A stretch of DNA of 64,000 nucleotides, taken from NCBI GenBank assembly GCA_031216915.1, contig CM062291.1, forward strand, positions 34,724,484 through 34,788,483, in the 5' to 3' direction. The DNA comes from Pictodentalium vernedei. Taxonomy: Eukaryota; Mollusca; Scaphopoda; Dentaliida; Dentaliidae. Under the pieces are notes generated by a model. That model ran no database searches, had not been told where the DNA came from, and saw only the letters and a list, made by a program, of their open reading frames with translations. This document shows positions 44,386 through 55,432 of the stretch, in pieces. Position 1 is the first letter of the stretch; each line of letters begins with the position of its first letter. A program made the position numbers and the translations under genes.

Positions 44386-44668
44386 AAAATAACTGTAAAT
44401 ATGTACAATGGCTAATCGTGACCGTGACAGTTTTAAGGGTGGAGGAAGCCAGAGTACTGGAGAGAACCACCGCAGGGTTACAGTGGTGGAAGACATGTGC
44501 ACCATCGACGTGCAGTACGTCTTAGTACACGGCTTCGTCGTGCCCCCATGTAGGCAACCGGGATAAAGTGCATTGCCCAAGGACACAACACGGGTCGTTC
44601 CAGACGGGGATCAAACTTGAGACCTCTAGCATAGAAGTCCAACAGTCTACCACTAAGCCAGCACATTC
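44386..44668 (-). mobile_element. tRNA-derived SINE, 3'-truncated
   Basis: Same family, adjacent and in the same orientation. A-box GGCTTAGTGGTAGACTG, B-box AGGTCTCAAGTTTGATCC. It lacks the AATAAATA tail and about 60 internal bases (direct join GAACCACC|GCAGGGTTACAG). Confidence 0.75.
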
Positions 44669-44729
44669 AATATAATAGAACACAATGGAGGCGGAGTAAT
44701 GGGGACCAGAATCAACAACCAGAGGTGAG

Positions 44730-44797
44730 GTTTTTCCTGTATTTCACGTGTGCCAAAGGCACAGTGTCACGTGAAATACAAGAAAAACTCCATCACC
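44730..44797. repeat. hairpin with GTGCC-type centre
   Basis: TTTTCCTGTATTTCACGTG, GTGCCAAAGGCAC, then CACGTGAAATACAAGAAAA. Confidence 0.85.
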
Positions 44798-44860
44798 GGT
44801 TCTGGATTCCATCGCCCCATACTCTACCCAAGTTGTGCTCTGTATTTAGACCACGATTAA

Positions 44861-45105
44861 CCCTTTACCTAACATGAAAAGCAGACGACACTTGCAAAAA
44901 AAAATTCTTGAACAACTAATTTTTTTCATTTTTTGTCTCAAAAACATAGGTTATAACCCCTCATTGGAACGAGCTTGATGAGCTCGTTCCAATGAGGGGT
45001 CATAACCTATGTTTTTGAGACAAAAAATGAAAAAAAAAAAGAAAAACGACTGACGATTTTTGTGAATAGCGCTGGATGGTTTTGGCCGTTACATTGGGTA
45101 AAGGG
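44861..45105 (+). mobile_element. TTAA MITE, family P2
   Basis: TTAA at 44857-44860 and 45106-45109. Arms match (CATTGG / CCAATG). Confidence 0.88.
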
Positions 45106-45138
45106 TTAAGCTGGAATTAAGTAAATAACAGGGTTCAT

Positions 45139-45505
45139 ATATTTATTTATTATTTATTGGTGTTTAAGGTCACATACTCATGCACAATGGCTAATCGTGA
45201 CAGTGAAAGTTTTACGGGTGGAGGAAGCCGGAGTACCCAGAGAGAACCACTGAGCATCAACGAGCAACTGTCAGCTCTTCAACATTCTCTGTTCAAGTTT
45301 CGCTCAAGCAGGGTTACAGCGGTTGAAGACATGGGCACCATCGACATGCAGTACATCTTAGTACATGGCATCATCATGCAACCATGTAGGCAACCAGGAT
45401 AAAGTGCCTTGCCCAAGGACACAACATGGGTCATTCCAGACAGGGATCAAACTCGGGACCTCTTGCATAGAAGTCCAACAGTCTACCACTGAGCCACCAT
45501 GCTCA
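45139..45505 (-). mobile_element. tRNA-derived SINE, full length
   Basis: A-box GGTGGCTCAGTGGTAG (45483-45498), B-box GAGGTCCCGAGTTTGATCC (45444-45462), tail ACACCAATAAATAATAAATA. A further tail-only piece of the same kind follows at 45507-45570. Confidence 0.82.
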
Positions 45506-45601
45506 ATATTTATTTATTTATTTATTGGTGTTTAAGGTCACACATTTCTGCACAATGGCTAACCATGAATCTGCACCCCTGAGAATGCTGCATACCAAAT
45601 A

Positions 45602-45857
45602 CAGTACGTGGAGAGTGGATTGTAACTAAATCACCCGTGGAGTGGAGTTATCACCCAAAGTATCACTTTCAAGTTCTGTACATACGGATAAAAAACACAC
45701 CAATGTTTCAGCCAATGGACCTCCGGGTTTAACCCCGAGGTCCTTTGGCTGGAACTTTGCTTGTGATGTTTATGCTTTGCAACAAATTTGCAATTATTGC
45801 ATGGGTGGAATCTCCACTCTGCAGGTGATTTAGTGATAATACACTCTCCACGTACTG
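45602..45857 (-). mobile_element. mariner-like MITE (family M), copy 1
   Basis: 256 bp, flanked by TA, ends CAGTACGTGGAGAGTGG and its complement. Inner palindrome CCAATGGACCTCCGGG / CCCCGAGGTCCTTTGG. Same length as, and opposite orientation to, the copy at 60614. Confidence 0.8.
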
Positions 45858-45949
45858 TATGAAAAGATTCTGATTGGTTGATCTGAAAAAGAAGATTCTG
45901 AATGAAAGTTGCCTCAAGTTAAAATTCAAGCTTACGAAGCCAAATTTAA

Positions 45950-46188
45950 CTCCTTGCATGCTGCATGCAGATGTTCCTGACAAGGACACAAATCTCTTAC
46001 CACTGAAATAAGTATAATATGGGCATATTTAACCATATTATTTCCATGTAAACTGAATGGACTTTCTGAAAGTGATATGTTGAGTTAAATTTAAATGAAT
46101 TTTTCATCCAATCCAGTCATGGCTGCTTTATAGCAGCCATGACTAGATCTGATGAAAAATATTTCGAAAATACCCCACGGGTTAAGAG
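45950..46188 (+). mobile_element. TTAA MITE, family P6, copy 1
   Basis: TTAA both sides. Ends CTCCTTGCATGCTG and CCACGGGTTAAGAG. Central palindrome AGTCATGGCTGCTTTATAGC and AGCCATGACT. Confidence 0.75.
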
Positions 46189-46198
46189 TTAAATCCCT

Positions 46199-46221
46199 CC
46201 CCCCCCCCCCCCCCCCCCCCC
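46199..46221 (+). repeat. poly-C tract
   Basis: 23 consecutive C, lying between two copies of the same MITE family. Confidence 0.95.
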
Positions 46222-46260
46222 TCCCTGGTAAAACCTAAAACTACCACCAACGGTGATTAA

Positions 46261-46468
46261 CTCCTTGATGCTGCTGGCAGGCTTTCCCATCCAGGACAGG
46301 ATTTCTTTTGCCACTGACATAAGAATAATGTGGGCACATTTATTAAAATTTCCCTTCTGTAGATTGGAGGGAGTTTTTCACCAATGATTTGAGTTAAATT
46401 TAGATTAATTTAGCAGCCATGACTAGATTCGATGAAAAATATCTTGAAAATACTCCACGGGTTATGAG
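46261..46468 (+). mobile_element. TTAA MITE, family P6, copy 2
   Basis: TTAA at 46257-46260 and 46469-46472. Ends CTCCTTGATGCTG and CCACGGGTTATGAG. It keeps only one arm of the central palindrome (AGCAGCCATGACTAGAT). Confidence 0.75.
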
Positions 46469-46734
46469 TTAATATCCCCACTTCTTGCTTTTCAGAATGG
46501 ACCTATGATGTGGAGCTTCAAAATCAGTTGAGAAATGTAGGAAGAGTTGTGCATGACAAAATTCAATACAGCAGTCAATTAAATCAAAGAAGGAGATAAG
46601 CTGATCAGAATTGTGACAGCTTGATATGCATATGTCCACCTACAAGTCATCATGAACAGAACATTTTCTCAAAATCGAATCTTCTATGTAGATAAGGTTT
46701 TAAGCAGAAGAATTTATACAGAAATCTGCATTAA

Positions 46735-46982
46735 CCCTTTACCTAACGTAACGCGGCCAAAACCGGCCAGTGCTATTCTCAAAAATCGGCAATTAATTTT
46801 CATTATTTTTTTCATTTTTTGTCTCAAAAACATAGGTTATGACCCCTCATTGGAACGAGCTCGTCGAGCTCGTTCCAATGAGGGGTCATAACCTATGTTT
46901 TTGAGACAAAAAATGAAAAAAATTAGTTATTCAAGAATTTTTTTTTTGCATGTGTCGTCTGCTTTTCATGTTAGGTAAAGGG
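46735..46982 (-). mobile_element. TTAA MITE, family P2
   Basis: TTAA at 46731-46734 and 46983-46986. Arms match (CATTGG / CCAATG) around ACGAGCTCGTCGAGCTCGT. Confidence 0.88.
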
Positions 46983-47094
46983 TTAAGTCCAAAAGGCAAC
47001 AATCTGGTTAAAATCATGGCAGATTAATAATTTTAGAATATGCAGATGTTCACTTGAGAAGTCTCATCATGATCAGTTCATAAATTTGTCTATT

Positions 47095-47645
47095 TATTTA
47101 TGGTGTTTAAGGTCACATATTTCTGCACAATGGCTAATCATGACCACAACATGGAGATAAAGTCAAGTTTAGTCAATCATTTATACCCATGTTGCTCATT
47201 TTAGATGACATAAGAGAGTGGTGACCGAGTAAATAAGTGCGCTGCTCTTTCATGCCAGAGGTTCCGGGATTGATCCCCGGTCGGGGAAAGTTCTTGCGGT
47301 GTCCTGTCAGCATCAATTGTGGGGTTGATGCTGTCACAGTGTACCGTCCTATCGGGTGTGTGTGGAGAGAGACACACTCCGTGCAGGCTATAGATCCCTT
47401 TGTAGTATTCGAGAAGTTGCCGCTTCGAAGGTCATCCAACACACCTACGCCATTGGGCCAAGGAGAGACGTTAATATAAGTTGCATAACTTGTTCACCAA
47501 TCCTTGTAAAACAAATAAGATTAAATAAATTTTAGAGGACTTCCATCCCAAGCATTGGTGACTAGGTCCCATTTTACCAGTAAAACAGAGCTTGTTTTTC
47601 ACCGTAAACAAGCACTGCATTACTTCCCAGGGTTCCCACAGGGAT
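47095..47645 (-). mobile_element. SINE-like repeat S2 interrupted by a tRNA-SINE
   Basis: TTATGGTGTTTAAGGTCACAT to TGTTGCTCATTTTAGA, then after the inserted SINE ATTTTAGAGGACTTCC to GGGTTCCCACAGGGA. Confidence 0.65.
47206..47528 (+). mobile_element. second tRNA-derived SINE family
   Basis: Flanked by ATTTTAGA (47198-47205 and 47529-47536), an 8-bp target duplication. The head has GTGGTGACCGAGTAAATAAG (A-box-like) and AGAGGTTCCGGGATTGATCC (B-box and T-arm-like, resembling a Ser or Leu tRNA). The body holds CTATCGGGTGTGTG and CCTTTGTAGTATTCGAG, and the tail is TTAAATAA. It is not related to the SINE at 44010. Confidence 0.75.
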
Positions 47646-47810
47646 CAGTTCATAAATATGCAAAGAGTGGCACATACAAGAATCTCAAATACAAATCTAG
47701 AAGATTCAAAGTTCAAGGGGAGACAACCTGGTTGAAATCATCACAGACTGAAAATTTTGGAATATGCACTTGTTCACTTGTTAGTGATCATATTTGGGAA
47801 GTTTCATTAA

Positions 47811-48051
47811 CTGGTTGAGTGCTGGAAGCCACTATCAGGGCTTTGAAAAACATGAGGATACCAGAGCAAAAGCCAATGTTTGCCTTGCTCATGTTTCATA
47901 CTCAGTCAAACACAAATAATATTTTGTTTATATAAATTTGTTTTATCAGAAATTATTGAAGAGTGCCTGAGGGCACTCTTCAATAATTTCTAATAATACA
48001 AATTTTGATGAACAAATTCAGACCATCAAAAATAATGTAGCCCTCAACCAG
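47811..48051 (+). mobile_element. TTAA MITE, family P5
   Basis: TTAA at 47807-47810 and 48052-48055. Ends CTGGTTGAGTGCTGG and GCCCTCAACCAG. Central palindrome AGAAATTATTGAAGAGTGCC, TGA, GGGCACTCTTCAATAATTTC. Confidence 0.82.
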
Positions 48052-48104
48052 TTAAAATCAGTTCAAAAATGTAGGAGTTGCTTGTACAAGAATCGAAAAT
48101 AGAT

Positions 48105-48260
48105 AGAGAGTAAGCAATTTGTTTTGAGCGTTACGGTAAATAATTCATCGAGAGACGGGACGTAAGTAAATCACGAGGGCGTAGCCCAAGTGATTTACGA
48201 AACAGTCCTGTCTCGAGATGAATTATTTACCGTAACGCTCAAAACAAATTGATTACTCTG
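48105..48260. repeat. long palindrome (~145 bp)
   Basis: Arms CAATTTGTTTTGAGCGTTAC..GTAAATAATTCATC and their complement, with CGAGGGCGTAGCCC near the centre. An echo of the right arm (CCTGTCTCGAGGCGAATTAT) occurs at about 48393, so the palindrome is part of a larger unclassified element reaching perhaps to 48880. Confidence 0.65.
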
Positions 48261-49012
48261 TTTATTACATGACATTTGGAATGAAGAGGTATTTTACTAT
48301 AATAATTCAACCCAAACTATTGTCAGATATAATCCAATTTAGTGTAAACACGGAAACATTTTTAAAATTAGCAGGAAGGAAATACGAAATAGTCCTGTCT
48401 CGAGGCGAATTATATACCGTAACTTGCCATAAGAATAGGTCACTTTCTTTAGTAAATGACATTTTAGACCAAAATGTCTTTCATTAAAAATAATTAAACA
48501 CAAAATATTCGCAAATGCAACTCTGAAATACTTCTGAAATTAGCGCGTATGAATACATCACTTTCTGTGTCAAATCTTCGATTGGAAATGGCCCAGTTTT
48601 ATTTTTGTGACTTTCGTTCGATATTTTACTATTTTATGTGGCGTTCCAGTCGCATTTGGGGAATGGCATTCAGCCATAAGATAAAACATTTCTCTTTGGA
48701 TTTTGTCAACTGTGCTAACGAACCTGATCATAGAGGAAAGAAAGGATTTTTAAAAATATTCAGAAACTGATGAGGAACTGGAAAACAAAACATCAACAAA
48801 TCGGTGGGGGCGTGGCTTATATACGTCAGTCGTTCCAAAGTTACTACTGACGTGACATAATTCACTCGTGACATTACCACTTTTTAATCAACATTAAATT
48901 CAATGCAAAACGAACTGAGGAATGTAATAAAAGTCCATAATAAATCTTCTAAGTTCAAGGGGAGACAACTTGGTTGAAAATTCAGGAATAAGCACATGTT
49001 CACTTGTTAGTA

Positions 49013-49421
49013 TAGTGGAGACCACTTAACTGGATATTTCTTAACTGAATAACCTGTTAATTGAATATAATTTCCCAACACAAAACCATTTACCATGCCT
49101 CCAGTACAAATTTGACCTGTTAATTGAATATGGGTTATAGAGTAAACTTCTATTAATTGAAAAAAAATCCTGTAACCTGTCAAGAAATTACCCTGACTCT
49201 CAACAATTTTTCTTTGTTTATAGACCTATTTGGCCTCAGTGACCTAATATGGGAATTTAATCTATTATATCTTGTTTGACAGAGCTCAAGATATAATAGA
49301 ATAAATGCTAAGTTTATCTCCAGAATACAGGAAAGTGACCCAATCCCTGTTAATTGAATCCTCTTGTTAATTGTATACTTTTCATTGGAATAGTGGCTAT
49401 TCAATTTACAGGGTTTCACTG
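49013..49421 (-). mobile_element. pogo/Tigger-like MITE, one palindrome arm lost
   Basis: TA-flanked (49011-49012 and after 49421). Ends TAGTGGAGACCACTTAA and TTTCACTG. The centre is cut to TTTGACAGAGCTCAAGATATAATAG, missing the second GAGCTCTGTCAAAC arm. Confidence 0.8.
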
Positions 49422-49561
49422 TAGTCACATTTGAGAAGTTTCATCCATTTTGATTCATAAATGTAGGAGTATGTGTGCACACAAGAATCGCACATAGAAA
49501 TGTATACTAAATCTTCTATCATCACAATATAACTGCAGATGCTGATGCAGCAATGAGTACT

Positions 49562-49563
49562 AA

Positions 49564-49598
<35 letters not shown>

Positions 49599-49600
49599 AT
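49562..49600 (+). repeat. (AAAT)n microsatellite
   Basis: About nine AAAT units. Confidence 0.9.
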
Positions 49601-50329
49601 CTTTGAAGTAGAAATGGAAATAATGTGGTTAAAATTGTTACAAATAGAAAATCTGGAAATATTTGCATGTTCACGTGTTCGTGGTCACTTTTGAGAAGTT
49701 TCAACGAAATCGGTTCATAACTGTAGGAGTTACAAACACAAAAATCTCAAATACAAATCTGTATTAAATATTCTAAGTAGAAAGGGAGATAACCTGGTTA
49801 AAATCACTGCAGATTCAAAATTCTGGAATATGCGCATGTTCATTTGTTAGTGATTTTGTCATAGAAGTTTCATAAAAATCAGTTCAAAATTGCGTGAGGT
49901 GTTGCATACACAAGAATCTCCTATACAAACCTATGTTAAATCTTGTGACTTCAGGGAGGAGATAACTTTGTTAAAATTTCCGCAGACTGAAAATTTGGAA
50001 ACATGCATATGTTCATTTATTAGTTAGTGGTCATGTTTGAGTAATAGGTTCATTAATGTAGGAGCTGCACACACGAAAATCTCACTTGGAAATCCATAAT
50101 AATTTTAAGTTGAAAGGGAGATAACTTGGTAAAAATTGTAGCATCACAAAAATTTTAGAATATGCACATGTCTACTTGTTAGTTGTATTGTTTGAGAAGT
50201 TTCATCGGGTTCATAAATGTAGAAGGAGTTGAGCACATAAAACAAGCTATTAAGTGAAAATAGAATATTTTTTTTTTCATATTTGGAATTCACTAAAAAA
50301 ACATTTCACATTCCTTTTCCATGAGGGTT

Positions 50330-51330
50330 CAATGAACTCCAGTGTGAATTTAGCTTTACCCAATCTACAGAGCAACTCAATTTGAATTTAGCCTTACCAC
50401 AACTCAGAGCAACTCAATTTGAATTCAGCCTTACGACAACCTGAAGATCAAGTCAGATTGAATTTAGCCATACCAAAACCCACAAGGCATGTCAATTTGA
50501 ATTTAGCCTTTCCACAGCCCACATAACTCACTTTGAATTTAACCTTACCACAACCCACAGAGTAACACACTTTGAATTTAACCTTACCACAACCCACAGG
50601 GTAACACACTTTGAAATTAGCCTTACCCAATCCTACAGGGAAACTCAACTTGAATTTAACTTGACCACAACTCACAGAGCAACTCAATTTGAATTTAGCC
50701 TTACCACAATCCACAGTACCTGAATTTGAAGTTAGCCTAACCATAACCCACTGCGCAACTCAATCTGAATTTTGCCTTACAACAACCCATAATTTCAATT
50801 TAGCCTTACAACAACACACAGAGCAACTCAATTAGAATTTAGCATTACCACAACCCACGGAGTACACCTCAATTTGACGTTAGCCTTACCACAACCCACA
50901 ACGCAACTCCATTAAAATTTAGCATTACCTCAACTCACTACACAATATAATATCATATCCCGACTCACAGAGAAATCTAATTTGAACAAACATAAACAAA
51001 CAAGGTCTAAATTACTCAGAACAAAACTTTCAAAGATCTCACAGAGCAACTTAATTTGAATTTAGTATTATCCTAACCCAGAGAAAAACTCAATTTCACT
51101 TTAGTCTTACTCCAACCCACAGAGCTACATAATTGACCCTTCTGCCAACCCACAGATCAACTTAATCTGAAGCTAGCAAAACATACAACCCACTGATCTC
51201 CTTAATGTAAATTTAGACTGCCAAAACCCTCTGAGCAGCTTAATCTGAATTTAACCAAACATTAATCCACAGATCACCTTCAAATGAATTTAGCCTAAAC
51301 CCGAGAGAAACCTAATTTGAACAAACTAAA
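50330..51330 (+). repeat. ~50-60-bp minisatellite
   Basis: About 18 diverged units of the form CAACCCACAGAGCAACTCAA..TTTGAATTTAGCCTTAC. Conservation is highest at 50380-50900 and fades to the right. The 98-residue minus-strand ORF over 50448-50744 is only the repeat read in frame. Confidence 0.85.
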
Positions 51331-51342
51331 ATCACCATGTGG

Positions 51343-51784
51343 ATAGGGCCATGCAAGTTGGATATTTTAGTTCGAGTCGATTATCGATTCGATTCTAGTT
51401 TAAAACTCACAAGTCGAGTCATTTTTCGTGTCATTTCTTATAAAACCATCGGCCTGATTTCATCTCAACAGAGAGGGATTTAAATGTTAAGAATCCTGTT
51501 CAACTTATGTAAAATGCCGACTTTACTAAGGCCGTGATGAGGTGTCAGTAAATCGTGCTGGTATCATTTAACAGTGATACGAATAGGGTTTTGTAACATA
51601 TTTTCCTATTTCTTTCAAAATTGGATTATTGCGTCGTTTAAAGAAAGAACTCGCAATGAAAACTCGTTTATCGGTTACTGAATCGACTCGAGAAAAAGGA
51701 CATCCGCAAATCGGAGACAAGTCAAATTGATTTTGCATTCTAACTCGAGATTTGACTTGAAATTCGAGTAATCACAGGGCCCTA
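51343..51784. mobile_element. hAT-like MITE
   Basis: Ends TAGGGCCATG and CAGGGCCCTA. The interior has inverted TCGAGTCGATTATCGATTCG-type segments against GACTCGAGA and ATTCGAGTAATC. ATGTGG flanks both sides, a possible imperfect target duplication. Confidence 0.5.
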
Positions 51785-51906
51785 AATGTGGCATCAACAT
51801 TTCACGTCGGGTACTCAGAACAAATAATCAATACAATGAACATAACAGGCAACAGATTATGACTGTAACCAGTCTTGCACTTAAATACAGACATTACCTA
51901 TGTTAA

Positions 51907-52145
51907 CTCTCAGAAGCCGGGGAATCGGAATGAATTTATTGAACATGACATACTGCGAAAAACTTACAGTAAAGCAGGTGCTTCTAGTGAAGTGTCATCT
52001 GCCTATTCAGGCAGATGACACTTGACTAGAAGCACCTGCTCAGTGTTTAATTCTCCCCCAGCCCAAAGATAGCTGAACCATCACAGCCAGATTACCTGCA
52101 GTATTACATCACAGGCAAGAAAACTCGACTCCCAGCTTCTAAGAG
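51907..52145. mobile_element. TTAA MITE, family P7
   Basis: TTAA at 51903-51906 and 52146-52149. Ends CTCTCAGAAGCCGGG and CCCAGCTTCTAAGAG. Central palindrome AGCAGGTGCTTCTAGT.AAGTGTCATCTGCC and its complement (about 51975-52042). Confidence 0.82.
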
Positions 52146-52154
52146 TTAAGATTC

Positions 52155-52392
52155 ATTTATTTATTTATTGGTTTTAAAGGTCACATATTTCTGCACAATG
52201 GCTAATCGTGACCACAACATGGAGATAAAGTCAAGTTCAGTCAATCATTTGGACGTTAAGACCTTCGTTGCCCATTTTAGAGGACTTCCACCCCCAAGGA
52301 TTGGTGACTGGGTCCTATTTTACCAGTGAAAAAGATCTTCTTTACCACAGTAAACAAACTCTGCTTCACTTCCTGGGGTACCCACAGGGAGT
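52155..52392 (-). mobile_element. SINE-like repeat S2
   Basis: TTTATTTATTTATTGGTTTTAAAGG to CCTGGGGTACCCACAGGGA, the same body as at 42698 but with GGAGATAAAGTCAAGTTCAG. Confidence 0.65.
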
Positions 52393-52560
52393 ATGTTAAG
52401 ATTCAATCAACTGAAATATTTCAGTCGAAAAAATGAACCTACCTATGGTTCACTTTTACCAACTGAAATACTAGATCCAATTTAATCTGAAAAATTTCAT
52501 AAGCATTCATCATTTAACCCTTTACCAAACGTAACGGGCAAACCCGGCCAGCGCTATTCT

Positions 52561-53881
52561 AAATGAAAGTGTCAATGACACTGTAGCTCAACTTGACAAA
52601 CTTGAACTTGGTAAGTTATAAATGAAACGGCAAAACTAAAGATTATTGGTAGCAACGTTATTTGATGAAATTTCAACATAACAGCATTGTGTGTGCACAA
52701 CATCAGAGTAATCCATGCATTTTTAAATGTAAACTGTAAGACTGGCTAAAGGAAGAATTTTGATACACAAATGCAGTATGTTCAGAGGTTATTGTAAATG
52801 GCAACCTTTTTCACAGAAATAAATGCTAATCAATAGCTCTTATCTAAAGGTCTTGACTAATGAGCACACCAAGTTCAAAAACAATCCTATGATAAATGTG
52901 GCCTGTAGGCCATGTCAAAGAAGAATTTTGATGCACAAATGCAATAAATTCAAAGATTGTTGCTAACAGCAACAGTTTTTGATGGAAATAAAAAGAAAAT
53001 CAATAGCTCCTATCTTTGTCACCCTGCATAAGCATACACAGTTTCAAAACAACCTGATAATAAATGTGCCGTCGGAGGCATGCCAAAGGAAGATGTTAAT
53101 GCACAAATGCACTAAGTAGAAGGTCATTGCTTGAGGCAATGCTTTTTTTTATTTATAAATATACCCTGCAGAGAGTGCAAAAGGGATAAGCTGAAGCACA
53201 AATGCAGTAAGTTCAAAGGCTGCATGGTGATAACGACAATAATTTTTTATGGAAATGAAAAAAAATCGATAGCTCCCAAATTTCAAAGTGATCTGGTCAA
53301 AACTGTGCACTGCAGGGCATGCCAAAAGCAAAATATTGATGCATAACTGCACTAAGTTCATCGAAGGTGATTGCCAGTGGCAACATTTTTTGACGTAAAT
53401 TGAAGAAAATTGATAGCTCCCATCTAGAAGTAACCCCAAACAAGCAGTCAATGTTTCAAACAGATCTGATTATAAATGTGCCCTGTAGAGCATGCCAAAG
53501 GAATATATTGATGCCCGACTAAACTAAGTTCAAATGTCATTACTAGTGGCAACATTTTTTGATGGAAATGGAAGAAAATCAATAGCTCACCAAAATCAAT
53601 AGCTCACCATCTAGAGGTCACTCCAAACAAGCATGCCAGGTTTCAAAGCAATCCAATCATAAATGTACCCTGTAGGGTGTGCCAAAGGCCGTGGCAACAT
53701 TGTTTGATGGAAATTGAAGAAATTTGATAGCTCCCATCTAGAGGTCACCCCAAACAAGCATACCAAAGCGATCGGATCATAAATGCGGCCTGTGAGGTGT
53801 GCCAAAGGAAATTGTGAATGTACGTACGCCGACTGACGAGAAGTGATGGCAATAACTAAGCTTGACTTTGTCAAGTTGAGC
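52561..53881 (-). mobile_element. Helentron/HINE-like element, core type 2
   Basis: AAATGAAAGTGTCAATGACAC, then TGTAGCTCAACTTGAC at the left; CTTGACTTTGTCAAGTTGAGC at the right. The core has irregular units with ATGCCAAAGGAA, GATGCACAAATGCA.TAAGTTC, GGCAAC.TTTTTTGATGGAAAT and AATAGCTCCCATCTAGAGGTC. It is inserted in the P2 MITE with no target duplication (CTATTCT|CAAAAATCG). Confidence 0.72.
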
Positions 53882-53961
53882 CAAAAATCGCCAATTAATT
53901 TCCATTATTTTTCGTCTCCAAAACATAGGTTATGACCCTTAATTGGAACGAGCTCAATGAC

Positions 53962-55429
53962 AAATGAAAGTGTCAATGACACTGTAGCTTAACTTGTGTG
54001 TTGTATTTGATGAAAAGGATCACGTTCAATGTTTATGAAAGGATTATGAAATAAGACAAGAAATGTGATAATTGGGAATATGTACATTTCTGTTCCCTGT
54101 ATGCTATGTTTTTGATAAAAATAATATGAGGTGTACACTGTACTAAAAGAGATGAGGGGTGGGTTAATATGACCTCACAGTTAATGTATGTGACCCTCAC
54201 AGTTAACGTATATCAACGAAAGTTACCAAGTTACAGTGAAATTATTCCAAAACGAGTCATCCTATCAAGTTACATTGAAATCCCTTCGTAAATATGGCCT
54301 GTAGACTGTGCTAAAGGTTTTCGGGCTTCGGGCCCTTGTAGCCGTCACAGTTGCCCAATCACGTCCAAAAGAGGACGTTCTCATCTACACATTATATGAA
54401 GTCAACCTACCGGGTTACAATGAAATCCCTTCATAAATATGACCTGTAGACTGTGCTCAAGGTTTATGGGCTTTTGGCACCTGTAGCCGTCACAGCTGAC
54501 CAATCACGACCAAACGGGGATGTCATCATCTGGGCATTATATGGAGTCAACCTAACAAGTTACAATAAAATCCTAACATAAATACGATCTATGGACTATG
54601 CTAAAGGTTTTTGGGCTCTGGCAGCCATCAAGACTGAATGATCGTGACCAAAATTGAACGTTCTCATTTAGACATCATTTGGAGTCATGTCATCCTACCA
54701 AGTTACAATAAAATCCCTTCATAAATATGACCTGCAGACTGTGCTAAAAGTTTTCGGGCTTCGGGGCCCTGTAGCCATCACAGTTGCCCAATCACGTCCA
54801 AAAGGGGACGTTCTCATCTTGGCAGTATATAAAGTCAACTTACCAAGCTACAATGAAATCCCTCCATAAATATGACCTGTAGACAGTGCTAAAGGTTTTC
54901 AGGTTTTGGGATCGGGCAGTCATCACGGCTGACAGATCGCAACCAAATGGGGAAGTTCTCATCTAGACATCATCCGGAGTCATCCTACAAAGTTACAATG
55001 AAATCCCTCCATATTAAATATGACCTGCAGACTGTGCTAAAAAATTTTGGGTTTCGGGCTTGGGCAGCCATCACAGTCGACAGATCATGACCAAAAGGGG
55101 ATGTTCTCATCTAGGCATTATACAGAGGCATCCTACCAAGTTACAATGAAATCCCTTCATAAATACGACCTGCAGACTGTGCTAATGGTTTTCGGGTTTT
55201 GGGCTCCGGCAGCCATACCGGTTGACCGATCACGACCAAAAGGGGACGTTCTCATCTAGACATGACCCCAAACCTGCATATGAAATTTTGTGACGATCAG
55301 ACAAGAACTGTGGGGTGTAGCCTGTGCTAAAGGAAAATGTGAACAGACTCACAGACTAACAGACTCACAGAGTAACAGACTTCCGCATGCGTGATGGCAA
55401 TAGCTTATCTTGACTTTGTCAAGTTAAGC
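53962..55429 (-). mobile_element. Helentron/HINE-like element, core type 1
   Basis: Same termini as its neighbours. Core of about eight ~145-bp units (CCTACCAAGTTACAATGAAA, GACCTGTAGACTGTGCTAAA, GGGGACGTTCTCATCTAGAC), shared with 30602-31893 and, inverted, with 18975-20215. Confidence 0.75.
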
Positions 55430-55432
55430 TAA

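Larger units (their letters stand above)
46500..50245 (+). repeat. fossil ~170-bp tandem array with many insertions
   Basis: Every stretch between the mobile elements in this interval is a diverged unit sharing GGGAGATAAC.TGGTTAAAAT, TTTTGGAATATGCA.ATGTTCA.TTGTTAGT, AGAAGTTTCAT and GTTCATAAATGTAGGAGT. Units are visible at 46530-46670, 46985-47085, 47645-47805, 48055-48105, 48950-49012, 49430-49560 and 49600-50240. The clearest uninterrupted part is 49600-50240. Confidence 0.65.

Noticed and set aside
50448-50744. 98-residue repetitive protein on the minus strand
   Set aside because: It is the minisatellite read in frame; the other units are out of frame or stopped.
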